From: Candidatus Mcinerneyibacterium aminivorans
Lineage (GTDB): Bacteria > Macinerneyibacteriota > Macinerneyibacteria > Macinerneyibacteriales > Macinerneyibacteriaceae
NCBI GenBank assembly: GCA_008086245.1
Contig: VSIX01000058.1
Span: forward strand, 27,517-91,516
Direction: 5' to 3'
Length of the DNA: 64,000 nt
The position numbers were made by a program, and so were the translations under genes. A model generated the notes under the pieces. The model was given only the letters and a program-made list of their open reading frames with translations, was not told where the DNA came from and made no database searches. Positions within the stretch are counted from its first letter, which is position 1. The number at the start of each line of letters is the position of its first letter. Below, piece after piece: positions 45,475 to 54,307 of the stretch.

Positions 45475-46323
45475 TCAATATTCGAATTCTGCTAATTCTA
45501 ACCAATACCAACTACTCTGCAATTCTTTCATTGCCTCTAAAGCTTTGGTTCTACTATCATAAACAGCAAAAACGGAAGATCCACTTCCGCTCATCGACGC
45601 TGCTGAAGCTCCATATTTAATAAAATCCTCTTTTAATTGCTTTACTTGAGGGTATTTATCAAATACAAGTTGCTCGAACCTGTTAAAAAGATTTTGATAA
45701 ACACATTCAAAATCTCTTCTTTTCAAGCAACGCAGAAGTATACTACTATCTTTACGCTTATCTGTCAACAAAAAATTTGAATTTTTGTAAGCCCACCTGC
45801 TGCTAATCAATTTATTTGGATACCCGATAAGTAAATAATCTTTAAATTTATAGGGAAGCATGTCAATTTTTTCACCTATTCCTCCTACACGGGCTAATCC
45901 CTTCCTGTATAAAAAGGGTATATCTGCACCCAGTTCGGACACGGATTTGATAAATTTATCATTAAATGAAAAATTATTTATTTTTTCCAGTCCTCTTAAT
46001 ACAGCTGCTCCATCTGCACTGCTTCCTCCAAGACCTGCCCCCACCGGAATATTTTTTTCAATTTTAATATCATAACCCTCACTTAAACTGAAGTAATCAT
46101 TATAATATTTTATTATTTTTACTGCTATATTTTTTTCTTTAGGAACAATATTTTTATCCATTTCTAGTTTTATTCTGCTATCATTACGCTTTTTTATATA
46201 TACTTTATCATGAATAGAAACAGTTTGCATAAGGCTGTCTATCTCATGATAACCATCGCTTCTTTTCCTTTTTATCTCAAAGAAAATGTTTATTTTAGCA
46301 TATGCATTTATACATTCACTCAT
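45475..46323 (-). CDS. ispE: 4-diphosphocytidyl-2-C-methyl-D-erythritol kinase
   Basis: The 282-residue GHMP kinase acts in the non-mevalonate isoprenoid pathway. It has INAYAKINIFFEIKRKRSDGYHEIDSLMQTVSIHD at the start, the ATP loop IPVGAGLGGSSADGAAVLRGL near residue 90, DIPFLYRKGLARVGGIGE near 132 and SMSGSGSSVFAVYDS near 242. It overlaps the LolB-like gene upstream by eight bases and precedes spoVG by sixteen. Confidence 0.96.
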   Translation of the reverse strand: MSECINAYAKINIFFEIKRKRSDGYHEIDSLMQTVSIHDKVYIKKRNDSRIKLEMDKNIVPKEKNIAVKIIKYYNDYFSLSEGYDIKIEKNIPVGAGLGGSSADGAAVLRGLEKINNFSFNDKFIKSVSELGADIPFLYRKGLARVGGIGEKIDMLPYKFKDYLLIGYPNKLISSRWAYKNSNFLLTDKRKDSSILLRCLKRRDFECVYQNLFNRFEQLVFDKYPQVKQLKEDFIKYGASAASMSGSGSSVFAVYDSRTKALEAMKELQSSWYWLELAEFEY

Positions 46324-46804
46324 TGAATATTAACCTTATTTTATATCGATTGTACTCTATATCCCATTTTTTGGGAACTCCTTTTACCTTAACCTTTGAC
46401 ATTTTCAGTGATTGATTAAAACCTTTAACACTGGCTTCAAAGTTTTTGCTTTCAAATCTATCAAAAAATCTTTCTAATAATTTCCTGTATTCAGGATTAA
46501 TTTTTACAAAATCATCCTTTGCCGAAATTTCAAATTTCTTTTGGGCAAATTTTTTGTATTTAATATACCCCAAATCATTCCCAAACTTTGTATAAAAATA
46601 TACATCAATCTGATTCTCATACTCTTTCAAGGTGAAATAAGATTTGTAATTATTACCTGGTGCTTTAAAATAAACTCTTCCCTTATAGGTTTCGAGAGAC
46701 CCTCTTCTTTTTATGTTCTTTTTTGTACAGGAAAAAATTAAAATGCTAATTATTACTATCAATAATATTTTTAATACGTTTGATCTCGGCTTCGATATCA
46801 ACAT
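46316..46804 (-). CDS. Lipoprotein, probable LolB-like
   Basis: The 162-residue protein has a lipoprotein signal peptide ending LIFSC. The mature part has alternating strands (GRVYFKAPGNNYKSYFTLKEYENQIDVYFYTKFGNDLGYIKY) as expected of the LolA/LolB half-barrel. Direct sequence similarity to LolB is weak; the call rests mainly on gene order, since a TPR-lolB-ispE order is found in gamma-proteobacteria. LolB inserts lipoproteins into the outer membrane. AAAGGAGG before the ATG at 46804 decides the start over a TTG at 46843. It overlaps the TPR gene by 59 bases. Confidence 0.6.
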   Translation of the reverse strand: MLISKPRSNVLKILLIVIISILIFSCTKKNIKRRGSLETYKGRVYFKAPGNNYKSYFTLKEYENQIDVYFYTKFGNDLGYIKYKKFAQKKFEISAKDDFVKINPEYRKLLERFFDRFESKNFEASVKGFNQSLKMSKVKVKGVPKKWDIEYNRYKIRLIFNE

Positions 46805-48443
46805 AATCAACCCCTCCTTTGTTATTCTTTTTTGCCCTTTCAAGATACATTAAAGCATTGTTTAATCTATTATAGTACTCTTCTATCCTGGCCTTATGAT
46901 ATAACACCTCGGGATCATCGGGAATTTTATTCAGTGAAAAATTAATATATTTTACAGCTTTTTCCATGTTTCCCAATTTAAAATAAGCCCACCCCAGAGA
47001 ATCATTTATAGCGGCATTCTGGGGAGATTCTTCATACGCTTTTTTCAAATACCCCAGGGCTTTATCATAGTTTTTATCCATTAAAAGCAGAGAATAGCCA
47101 TAATAATTCAGTAAATTTGCATTATTTGGTTCCAGCTTTACAGCCTTTTCAAAATAATACTTCATTTTTTCATAATCATTAACATTAGACTTTATCTGCA
47201 TTTTCAAAAAATAATAATCAAATAAATTTTTTTGATCAATTATTTCATTGGGAATCTTTTTTATTAATTCATCTGCCTTTTTATATTCTTTTAATTCCAA
47301 AGTCCCATAAAAAAATGAAAAAAGATATTTGTTTTTAATTTTTTTCCAATCCATAAGTTCAAAAAAATCACTTACGTTTTCATTGTTACTTTTCATTAAT
47401 TGATATAATATCCTAACCCCGATCGATTCATCTTTTATTCTTTCACGCTTTTTTAAATAAAGCTGCTTTAATTTATTGTATTGATTATTTTTAATATAAT
47501 AATTAAAAACATACTGATAAACATCATCATTCTCATAGCCCTTTGCAATTAAATTTTGTAATATTTGTATAGATTTTTCATCGTCTTCCTTTTTTTTATT
47601 TTCTAAATAATAATAAGCAAGAAACATATTGACTTCATTTTTGGGGAGACCATTTTTTATCAAGTCCAGTTTTTTCTTCTCAAGATGATTTTTTTTATCA
47701 AATTTATAGTAAAGGGTAAAATACAGTTTTGCCTTAAAATTATATTCCATCTTAGAATAGTTTATTTTTAAAAATTTTATAATTTTATTAATTTCATTGG
47801 ATGCAATTAAATATCTTATCAGCTCATCGTTTGTAGTTGACTTTAAATCTTTATATTTCATTGTAATATCATAAATTTCTTTATATTTTTCAATTTTAAA
47901 TCCCGTAAATATCAGTCTTTTAAATATTTCAAGGTTATGTTTTTCTTCATAAATTTTATAGTAATATTTAAAAGCTTTTTTATATTCTTTATTTTTATAA
48001 TAATACTCGGCCAGCTTGAATTGAACATATATTGTTTGGCTTGAAAGCTCTTCAATTTTAATATATACATCCTCAGGAAAATCTCCTATAGCTTGAATTA
48101 TTTGTGCTTTTTTGTAATATAAATTTATATCTTCAGGAAATTTATTTATTAAATTATTTACAAGCCCCAAAGCCTTTTTATACTTTTGCATTTCAAAAGA
48201 TACTTCAATAAGGTCCTTTTTAAGCTGGTCACTTTCCGGATGTCTTTTTAATAATTTCTGCAAAATTTCCTGTCTTTTATGTATCCTTTCATTCTTTTCT
48301 TTTAATTTTAAATACTCTATATAGAGTTCTCCCTCCTGCTCACTAACTTTTGTACCAGAACTTTCCTTTCTAATGTTTTTGTTAAAGTGAGTACAGCCGC
48401 TAACTAATACTACTATAAATAATAAATATACAATCTTTTTCAT
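46746..48443 (-). CDS. Large TPR lipoprotein
   Basis: The 565-residue protein has a lipoprotein signal peptide (VVLVSGC, Cys17) and about twelve TPR units from residue 60 to the end. Clear ones are MQKYKKALGLVNNLINKFPED, YYYKNKEYKKAFKYYYKIYEE, YYFEKAVKLEPNNANLLNYYGYSLL and LGWAYFKLGNMEKAVKYINFSLNKIPDDPEVLYHKARI. It should act as a scaffold in the envelope. TPR lipoproteins occupy the same position before lolB-ispE in pseudomonads. The 3' end runs into the LolB-like gene. Confidence 0.85.
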   Translation of the reverse strand: MKKIVYLLFIVVLVSGCTHFNKNIRKESSGTKVSEQEGELYIEYLKLKEKNERIHKRQEILQKLLKRHPESDQLKKDLIEVSFEMQKYKKALGLVNNLINKFPEDINLYYKKAQIIQAIGDFPEDVYIKIEELSSQTIYVQFKLAEYYYKNKEYKKAFKYYYKIYEEKHNLEIFKRLIFTGFKIEKYKEIYDITMKYKDLKSTTNDELIRYLIASNEINKIIKFLKINYSKMEYNFKAKLYFTLYYKFDKKNHLEKKKLDLIKNGLPKNEVNMFLAYYYLENKKKEDDEKSIQILQNLIAKGYENDDVYQYVFNYYIKNNQYNKLKQLYLKKRERIKDESIGVRILYQLMKSNNENVSDFFELMDWKKIKNKYLFSFFYGTLELKEYKKADELIKKIPNEIIDQKNLFDYYFLKMQIKSNVNDYEKMKYYFEKAVKLEPNNANLLNYYGYSLLLMDKNYDKALGYLKKAYEESPQNAAINDSLGWAYFKLGNMEKAVKYINFSLNKIPDDPEVLYHKARIEEYYNRLNNALMYLERAKKNNKGGVDYVDIEAEIKRIKNIIDSNN

Positions 48444-48446
48444 TGA

Positions 48447-51251
48447 TTAAAAATCACTTCCTATTCCAAAATGAAAATATGATCCTTTTTTTGTTTTTAA
48501 ATTAGTTCTCCATGCCCAATCAAATTTTAAATGCAAAAATGATCCAAGATACATTCTTATTCCATATCCCATACTTGCCTTTATTTCTTCCTTTAAAATG
48601 GGAGAATCATTTTCATATTTCAAAAATGATATTTTTTCACCTGCATCTCCTATAAAAGCCATATCATAAAATAATAATCCCCTAATATTTAAAAAATCCA
48701 GTTTGGGCAGAGCCAGTGCCAGATAATCAATAACCGGAAATCTTAATTCAGCATTATAAAGTAAAATTTTATGTCCCAGAAGCGATTGATAGGAATAACC
48801 CCTTACAGTATTGATTCCCCCAAGTTTGAAATTCTGGGCATCCCTATCCCAGTATTCTCCATAAACAAGTCTTTGCGCTACAGAAATCCTGCTTGATAAT
48901 TTTAAATAATATCTAAAATCGCCCAAAGCCATTCCATATTTCAAACTATCCTCATCCATTTCGAAAGAATTTTGATATGTTAATCTAAATCTATAACCGG
49001 ATAAAGGATGATAATATCCCCACCACCTGCTTGAATCTCTAATATAGGAAAGATAAAGATTATATTCATTAAAATCGACATCATTTCTTTCAATCCATTC
49101 AAGGTAATTTATTTTTTTTCTATTGTAGTTTAGAGATAGTTCAAGCCGATCTTTATAGGTAAGTGGATATGAAATACTGCCAAGTATTCCCATATTCTTT
49201 TCTGTGTATTCGGCAAAACCCTCTACCGCATTGATAAAATAATCAGTCCAGGAATAAACCGCTCCTCCTAAAGTATATCTTTTCTTTAAATAATTAAATG
49301 ACAGCTGAAAATCAATATCTTCAAAATCCTGAATTGCGGTTAAATCAAGATTGGCCATAAATCTGTAATCCCCAAGCATATCCATTCCCATTACAGTGGT
49401 ATAAGATTTGAAATAACCTCCACTGTTGTATTCTAAAGATCCGGCTATATAATCCGGAACAATTTTTACCTTGTAATCTTTTGAATTATTTTTAATTTCT
49501 TCTATTTCATTTTCATTTACACTAACTATCTCAAATTCTTCAGGGAAGGTATTATCAATTAATTCTGTAAATTGGCTGGTATCTATATCTTTTATAGCAA
49601 GTTTATAGTTACCCGAACGATACACATTAAAAACTAATTTGTCTTTATTAACATCGGGATATAGAGTAGAATTAAAAGATTCTGTAACCTGATATAATTT
49701 ATTATTATCCAAATTTAAGGCACATATATAGGCAGCATCCGAGAAAAATCTATCAAAATATAAAAATCCATTACTATATTTTAATGAGTTAATTGTATCA
49801 GTTTGATAAAGCATCTGCTTCATACCTGTTCTTATATTTAGTTTGTTAATTGAATCTCCTGTTTCATTTTTTTCAATAAAGAAAATATTTTCTCCCTCAA
49901 CTTCCAGATCCTTTTTATAATAAATATTACTGGTGTGTTTTTCCAAATTTTTTTCATTTTTATTATTATAATTGCTCACAGAATATATGTTTAAATAGAT
50001 ATCCTCTTTACCTATGAAATATATTTTATCATCTCTTACTGTTATTGACTCTATAGTGTCAATTTTATCAATTTCTATTTTATTAATTTTTCCTGTTAGT
50101 ATATTTTGTTTTATTATAACATCTTTATTAATTCTATTTGCAAGATAAAACAAATTTTCGCCACGTTCCCCCCATACAAGAGATGAAGAATTTATTTTTA
50201 ATCCCCGGTAGGCATCCAGCTTTAAACTTTTTGTAAGATTTTTTATTAACTCCCCTGTTTTGCTGTTTATCAGTAAAATATTTATTTCATCTTTATAATT
50301 TGCATAAAGTGCTACAACTTCTTTACCGGGGGACAATTTTGGAAATATAAACTGAACATTTTCTTCTTTTTTAAAATCCACTATTTTAAAAATTTTATAG
50401 GGATTTTCCTTTCCTAAAGCATCCTGCCAGTAAATCTTTTTTAAATGTTCCTGCCACATTTCATCTGCAACTTTTAATTTAATTCCAAAAATTTTTTCAA
50501 ACTCTTTTTTGTAATCAACACTGATCCTTGTTGATAAACGCTTGAACAATATAACAATTTTATCTTCCCCATACTCATCTGCCAGATATTCTACAAAGGA
50601 TTGCGCTAGCTTATATGCATAATATCCATAATTATAAAAGGATGAGTCATTCATAAGAGCAACAGAAGGAATAGTAGAAGTTAATATATTTTCCCTTAAT
50701 ATCAGCTCTCCTATAGGCTGCCAATCATTTGAAAAATATTCTGCCATACCTTCAATTAACCATAATGGCGGTTGGGATATTGACTTATAAAGTTCCCTAA
50801 GTGGCATATTTGAAGGATACATATACTGATAATGCAAAACATGTACTAATTCATGTTTTAATACTCTTTCAAAATCAAAAAAATCACCATCAAAAGGAAT
50901 AACGAGTCTTCTTTTTCTTAATTCTACAAATCCTCCTATACTTTCACCGATAAATCCATCAATAATATTGGTCTGTGAAAATTCCTTTTTATTTAGATAT
51001 AAAATTAGGGGGGTTTTATACTCAACTTTTATATTCAACCTTTTTTCATATTCTTTTAAAGTCTTTTCGGCGATTTTGGATATTCTTGCTACAATTTCAT
51101 ACGGCATTTCATAATAATAAATATCAAAATTTTTAGTGGAGTAGATATTCCACTTAAAATCCTGTTCTCTAATTTTATTTTTTCCGAATTGTGCAAAAAT
51201 TACCCCGGTAAATAAAGATAGTATTAAAAGAATAATCACTATTTTTTTCAT
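48447..51251 (-). CDS. Outer-membrane protein: peptidase, beta-propeller and BamA-like barrel
   Basis: The 934-residue protein has a signal peptide ending IFAQ and three parts. Residues 30-290 hold a gluzincin-like peptidase domain with LKHELVHVLHYQY (HExxH near 130) and PPLWLIEGMAEYFS (third ligand Glu near 170), as in peptidase-MA-like proteins. Residues 300-580 are a TolB-like propeller (VQFIFPKLSPGKEVVALYAN, NDKLVFNVYRSGNYKLAIKDI). From about 610 to the end is a surface-antigen/BamA-type barrel (SLEYNSGGYFKSYTTVMGMD, GINTVRGYSYQSLLGHKILLYNAELRFPV) that ends in Phe as outer-membrane proteins do. It overlaps the next lipoprotein gene by four bases. The zinc residues suggest a surface- or periplasm-facing protease; the substrate is unknown. 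Confidence 0.85.
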   Translation of the reverse strand: MKKIVIILLILSLFTGVIFAQFGKNKIREQDFKWNIYSTKNFDIYYYEMPYEIVARISKIAEKTLKEYEKRLNIKVEYKTPLILYLNKKEFSQTNIIDGFIGESIGGFVELRKRRLVIPFDGDFFDFERVLKHELVHVLHYQYMYPSNMPLRELYKSISQPPLWLIEGMAEYFSNDWQPIGELILRENILTSTIPSVALMNDSSFYNYGYYAYKLAQSFVEYLADEYGEDKIVILFKRLSTRISVDYKKEFEKIFGIKLKVADEMWQEHLKKIYWQDALGKENPYKIFKIVDFKKEENVQFIFPKLSPGKEVVALYANYKDEINILLINSKTGELIKNLTKSLKLDAYRGLKINSSSLVWGERGENLFYLANRINKDVIIKQNILTGKINKIEIDKIDTIESITVRDDKIYFIGKEDIYLNIYSVSNYNNKNEKNLEKHTSNIYYKKDLEVEGENIFFIEKNETGDSINKLNIRTGMKQMLYQTDTINSLKYSNGFLYFDRFFSDAAYICALNLDNNKLYQVTESFNSTLYPDVNKDKLVFNVYRSGNYKLAIKDIDTSQFTELIDNTFPEEFEIVSVNENEIEEIKNNSKDYKVKIVPDYIAGSLEYNSGGYFKSYTTVMGMDMLGDYRFMANLDLTAIQDFEDIDFQLSFNYLKKRYTLGGAVYSWTDYFINAVEGFAEYTEKNMGILGSISYPLTYKDRLELSLNYNRKKINYLEWIERNDVDFNEYNLYLSYIRDSSRWWGYYHPLSGYRFRLTYQNSFEMDEDSLKYGMALGDFRYYLKLSSRISVAQRLVYGEYWDRDAQNFKLGGINTVRGYSYQSLLGHKILLYNAELRFPVIDYLALALPKLDFLNIRGLLFYDMAFIGDAGEKISFLKYENDSPILKEEIKASMGYGIRMYLGSFLHLKFDWAWRTNLKTKKGSYFHFGIGSDF

Positions 51252-51976
51252 CTTATGTAATTTCTCCTAACAGTTTTTTTATGCACCCTAAATTCTTTTT
51301 GATATATATCCGCCAGTTTCTGTATTATAACATTATATAATTGAAGTTTAGCCTGCTGAAGATTCCTGGAACGAAAATCTTCAAGGATCTGTTTTTCTTC
51401 AAAAACTTTTGAATATACCACCCCTGCAGTGTCAATATTATATATAAACAATTTAATACGGATACTAAGAGATAAATCATCCATGGCCCTGGCTCTCCAA
51501 CTTGAAGCTTTCTCAAGAAAAACCGGGTCTCCCTTTTTTTCGGCAGAATAATCCGGATTAATTTTTGTATCTTCTGAATAGGTGGAGTAAAATTCTTCCC
51601 CAACTATTAATTTAGCAGTCATCAGGTATTTTAATCCTGTTCTATGAAAAATTCCTGTATCAACAACTTCATTTTTTATTATGCTTTCAGTTACACTGTT
51701 TAATTTTGGCATAGAATAATGCATTTTATAATGAAGATCATCTTTTCTTAAGTTGTTCTTAAGATTCAAAAAAAATTTATATTCAATATCATCCATAAGA
51801 TCTATATTTTTACCTTCTATAACAAACGGAAGAAGCAATGTGGGTTTTTCAAGTCTCAAAACCGGCTGTTTGGTAACCTGTATTTCAATTCTTTTTGCTC
51901 TACTGATACAGCCAGTAATAACAAAAAATAACAAGAAAATTAAAATAGTACTACTTAACCTTTTTAAAATTTTCAT
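51248..51976 (-). CDS. Lipoprotein of unknown function
   Basis: The 242-residue protein has a lipoprotein signal peptide (FFVITGC, Cys near 23). The mature part has a pattern of strands and helices (PTLLLPFVIEGKNIDLMDDIEYKFFLNLKNNL, GLKYLMTAKLIVGEEF, SIRIKLFIYNIDTAGVVYSKVFEEK). This recalls the LpoB/CsgG-type fold in which a nucleotide-free Rossmann-like domain assembles at the outer membrane. That comparison is by eye and weak. It is translated with the peptidase-barrel protein (ATGA overlap), so the two may work together. Confidence 0.6.
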   Translation of the reverse strand: MKILKRLSSTILIFLLFFVITGCISRAKRIEIQVTKQPVLRLEKPTLLLPFVIEGKNIDLMDDIEYKFFLNLKNNLRKDDLHYKMHYSMPKLNSVTESIIKNEVVDTGIFHRTGLKYLMTAKLIVGEEFYSTYSEDTKINPDYSAEKKGDPVFLEKASSWRARAMDDLSLSIRIKLFIYNIDTAGVVYSKVFEEKQILEDFRSRNLQQAKLQLYNVIIQKLADIYQKEFRVHKKTVRRNYIR

Positions 51977-52271
51977 AGTTTTCCTTTACATCCTGCTCTT
52001 TTTTGATTTTTAGTGCTTTTTCATAGTATATTTTAGCTTCTTCCTTTTTTTCAAGAGCTTCATAACAAATAGCAATATTGTTATAGAGCTTAATTCTATC
52101 TTCATCCGATATGTTTTTCTTTTCTTCTGCCTGTTTTAGATAAAAAAGGGCTTCATTATATAAATTTTGCTCAACCATCCTATAAGCATAATCATTGTAT
52201 TCTTTTATATTTACATCATGAGCACATGAAAAAACAAAAAGCAGAATAAAAAATAAAAATATTTTCTTCAT
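51951..52271 (-). CDS. Small TPR lipoprotein
   Basis: The 106-residue protein has a short lipoprotein signal peptide (LLFVFSC, Cys16) and two TPR units (YAYRMVEQNLYNEALFYLKQAEEKKN and LYNNIAICYEALEKKEEAKIYYEKALKIKKE). It is the first gene of the envelope operon running down to the SDR gene. There is no Shine-Dalgarno, and the -10 box of a good promoter lies exactly six bases before the ATG, so the mRNA probably starts at the ATG itself. It overlaps the next lipoprotein gene by 26 bases. Confidence 0.78.
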   Translation of the reverse strand: MKKIFLFFILLFVFSCAHDVNIKEYNDYAYRMVEQNLYNEALFYLKQAEEKKNISDEDRIKLYNNIAICYEALEKKEEAKIYYEKALKIKKEQDVKENYENFKKVK

Positions 52272-52277
52272 GATTTT

Positions 52278-52305
52278 ATTATACCAGAAGAACCCAAATT
52301 ATCAA
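52278..52305 (-). promoter_or_regulatory. Extended -10 promoter giving a leaderless transcript
   Basis: On the minus strand TTGATA (52300-52305) and TATAAT (52278-52283) are 16 bases apart, with TGG just before the -10. Six bases (AAAATC) separate the -10 from the ATG at 52271, so transcription would start at about the A of the ATG. Confidence 0.7.
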
Positions 52306-52789
52306 GAGATTCAACTTTGTTTGGTTTAATTGATGACTTTCAATTGAGACTTTTCAAAAAATAAAATCTTATTTAAATTTCTTCATTTATCGAATACCGA
52401 AATTTAGATGATTTTTAAAACCTATATAAGCTTTTCAGATTATCATGCATAATTTGAAATTGAAATTTTTTAAATCTAATACTTTAGAAAAATTTCAAGC
52501 TATAGAAGAAAATTCCTGCCAGCAAAACATAAATAAGAAAAATTCCTTTCATGATGAACTTAGTAGAAGTAATCCTCTATAAATCTTTTCAAGGTAATTC
52601 CAAACTGTTATGATAAAAATTTATTTTTCAAAACTGCTCTTAATCATAAATCTTTTATCCTGCTTGTAATAATTTTTATATCTTATTTATAAATTTAGAA
52701 ATAATTGAAGTTTCTGAGCAGCCCCAGCTATTATATTTAAAAAAATTTCTAAAATAAGGCAGAATTTTCAGAATTTAGATGCTTAGCCT
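52306..52789. other. 484-base stretch with no recognised gene
   Basis: The sequence is AT-rich with no frame of convincing length on either strand and no heptad array, tRNA or clear hairpin apart from the terminator at its right end. It could be decayed coding sequence or hold an unrecognised RNA; I see no positive evidence for either. Confidence 0.4.
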
Positions 52790-52825
52790 TGAAAAAAAAT
52801 ACAGGAGAGAGAATCCCTCCTGTAT
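52790..52825 (-). terminator. Rho-independent terminator of the M16 protease operon
   Basis: A 9-bp stem ATACAGGAG/CTCCTGTAT (52799-52807 with 52817-52825) is followed on the minus strand by a run of eight T (forward A run at 52791-52798), 20 bases after the stop at 52845. Confidence 0.85.
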
Positions 52826-52844
52826 AAATTAAACATGCAGAATA

Positions 52845-54293
52845 CTAATCATTAATAACTTTAATTTCAAGGTCATGTTTTTTTAAACTCGGTAATATAT
52901 CCTCTTTATTTCCCACGATAACAGTAAAAAATTTTGCTGGATAGGTGTGTTTTTCAAAAGCTTGCTGAGCTTTTTCCACAGTTATGTTGTTATAATCATT
53001 TATAAAATCATTAAGATAATTCGCTCCCCTATCCCTTATTTCTAAATTATAAAGAACACTGGAAAACACTTCATCCTTTGTTTTATAATATTTAGGAAAG
53101 ATACCGTTATAAAGATTTATGTTTTCAACTAACTCCTGTTTTTTAATCTTTTCTTTTCCATTTTTTATCTTATTCATTTCATTTTTTATATTACTAATTA
53201 CTTCGTATGTTTTGTCCGGTTCTACTCCTGTTGTAATAGTAAATTCTCCACCTTTTTTATAATAGTCCGTGTCCGAGTGTACAGCATATACATAACCATA
53301 TTCAGATCTCAAGTTTCGCATCAACCTGGATTGAAAACCACCTGATCCAAAAACCCTATTAGCCATCAAAAAATCAATTCGGTCTTTAAAGCTGTAATCA
53401 TAAAACTGGTATCCCATAATTATTTTTGCCTGAGTAGAATCAGATTTATGAACAAGTATAATATCGCCATCAACAGCCGGCTTCTTCAATTCAGGTTCCC
53501 TGTATTCAATTTCTTTTTTCTTCCATGAAGAAAATTTGGCTTCAACCAATTCCTTCATTTTATCCGCATCGAAGTCCCCATAAATACCCATAACAATAGA
53601 GTTAGGAGCAATTGTTCTATTATAATATTTTTTTAGTTTTTCAGGCTGAAAACTGGAAGTCGTATCGGTCAGCAAATCTGTGTTGTAGGAATAGGAATAC
53701 GGATGATCTTTATATAGATTCTTATAAAAATGTTCATTTCTTAGAGGTATTTCCTGTGTTTCATTTTGAGAAAGATATTTATATCTTTGCATAATTTTTC
53801 TTCTATGATATTTTCTATCAAATTTAGGATTTTGCAGTATTTCTGAAATCATAGAAATAAGATATTCAGAGTCACTTTTCAAACTATTTCCCCCGAATTT
53901 AAAGTAATCATTATTAACAGAAAAACCGAAGCTTACTCCATGCAAATTCTTGTATTCCTGCAGCTCCTGTTCATTAAAATTTTTGGTCCCTGTATTCATC
54001 ATATCAAACATAAACCCGGAAATTCCTGCAATATCTTTTGTTTCCTGAAGCCTACCTCCTTTAATATAACCCTCAACTTCAATTATTGGAAGCTCATCAT
54101 CTTCTACAAAATAAATTTTCATGCCGTTTTCAAGTTCAAATTTTGTATAATCCGGTATTTTAATATGGGGCACCTTATTCTTAGTTTTTGATAATTCTTT
54201 GTAAAGTTTCTGCGAAAATTCAACCTCCGCTTCAGCAAGCTGAAAAATTAGTAATATTGATAATAGAACAAATAAAAGCTTTTTTATATTCAT
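52845..54293 (-). CDS. M16 peptidase-like protein, inactive subunit
   Basis: The 482-residue protein has a signal peptide (LLIFQLAEA) and the two-lobed M16 fold (FELENGMKIYFVEDDELPIIEVEGYIKGGRLQE, then VFGSGGFQSRLMRNLRSEYGYVYAVHSD in the second lobe). At the catalytic place, GISGFMFDMMNTGT near residue 92 replaces HxxEH, so zinc binding and catalysis are lost. Such proteins pair with an active M16 subunit, as in PqqL-type and mitochondrial processing peptidases. The active partner is encoded 14 bases upstream. Confidence 0.9.
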   Translation of the reverse strand: MNIKKLLFVLLSILLIFQLAEAEVEFSQKLYKELSKTKNKVPHIKIPDYTKFELENGMKIYFVEDDELPIIEVEGYIKGGRLQETKDIAGISGFMFDMMNTGTKNFNEQELQEYKNLHGVSFGFSVNNDYFKFGGNSLKSDSEYLISMISEILQNPKFDRKYHRRKIMQRYKYLSQNETQEIPLRNEHFYKNLYKDHPYSYSYNTDLLTDTTSSFQPEKLKKYYNRTIAPNSIVMGIYGDFDADKMKELVEAKFSSWKKKEIEYREPELKKPAVDGDIILVHKSDSTQAKIIMGYQFYDYSFKDRIDFLMANRVFGSGGFQSRLMRNLRSEYGYVYAVHSDTDYYKKGGEFTITTGVEPDKTYEVISNIKNEMNKIKNGKEKIKKQELVENINLYNGIFPKYYKTKDEVFSSVLYNLEIRDRGANYLNDFINDYNNITVEKAQQAFEKHTYPAKFFTVIVGNKEDILPSLKKHDLEIKVIND

Positions 54294-54307
54294 ATCTTTT
54301 CACCTCT

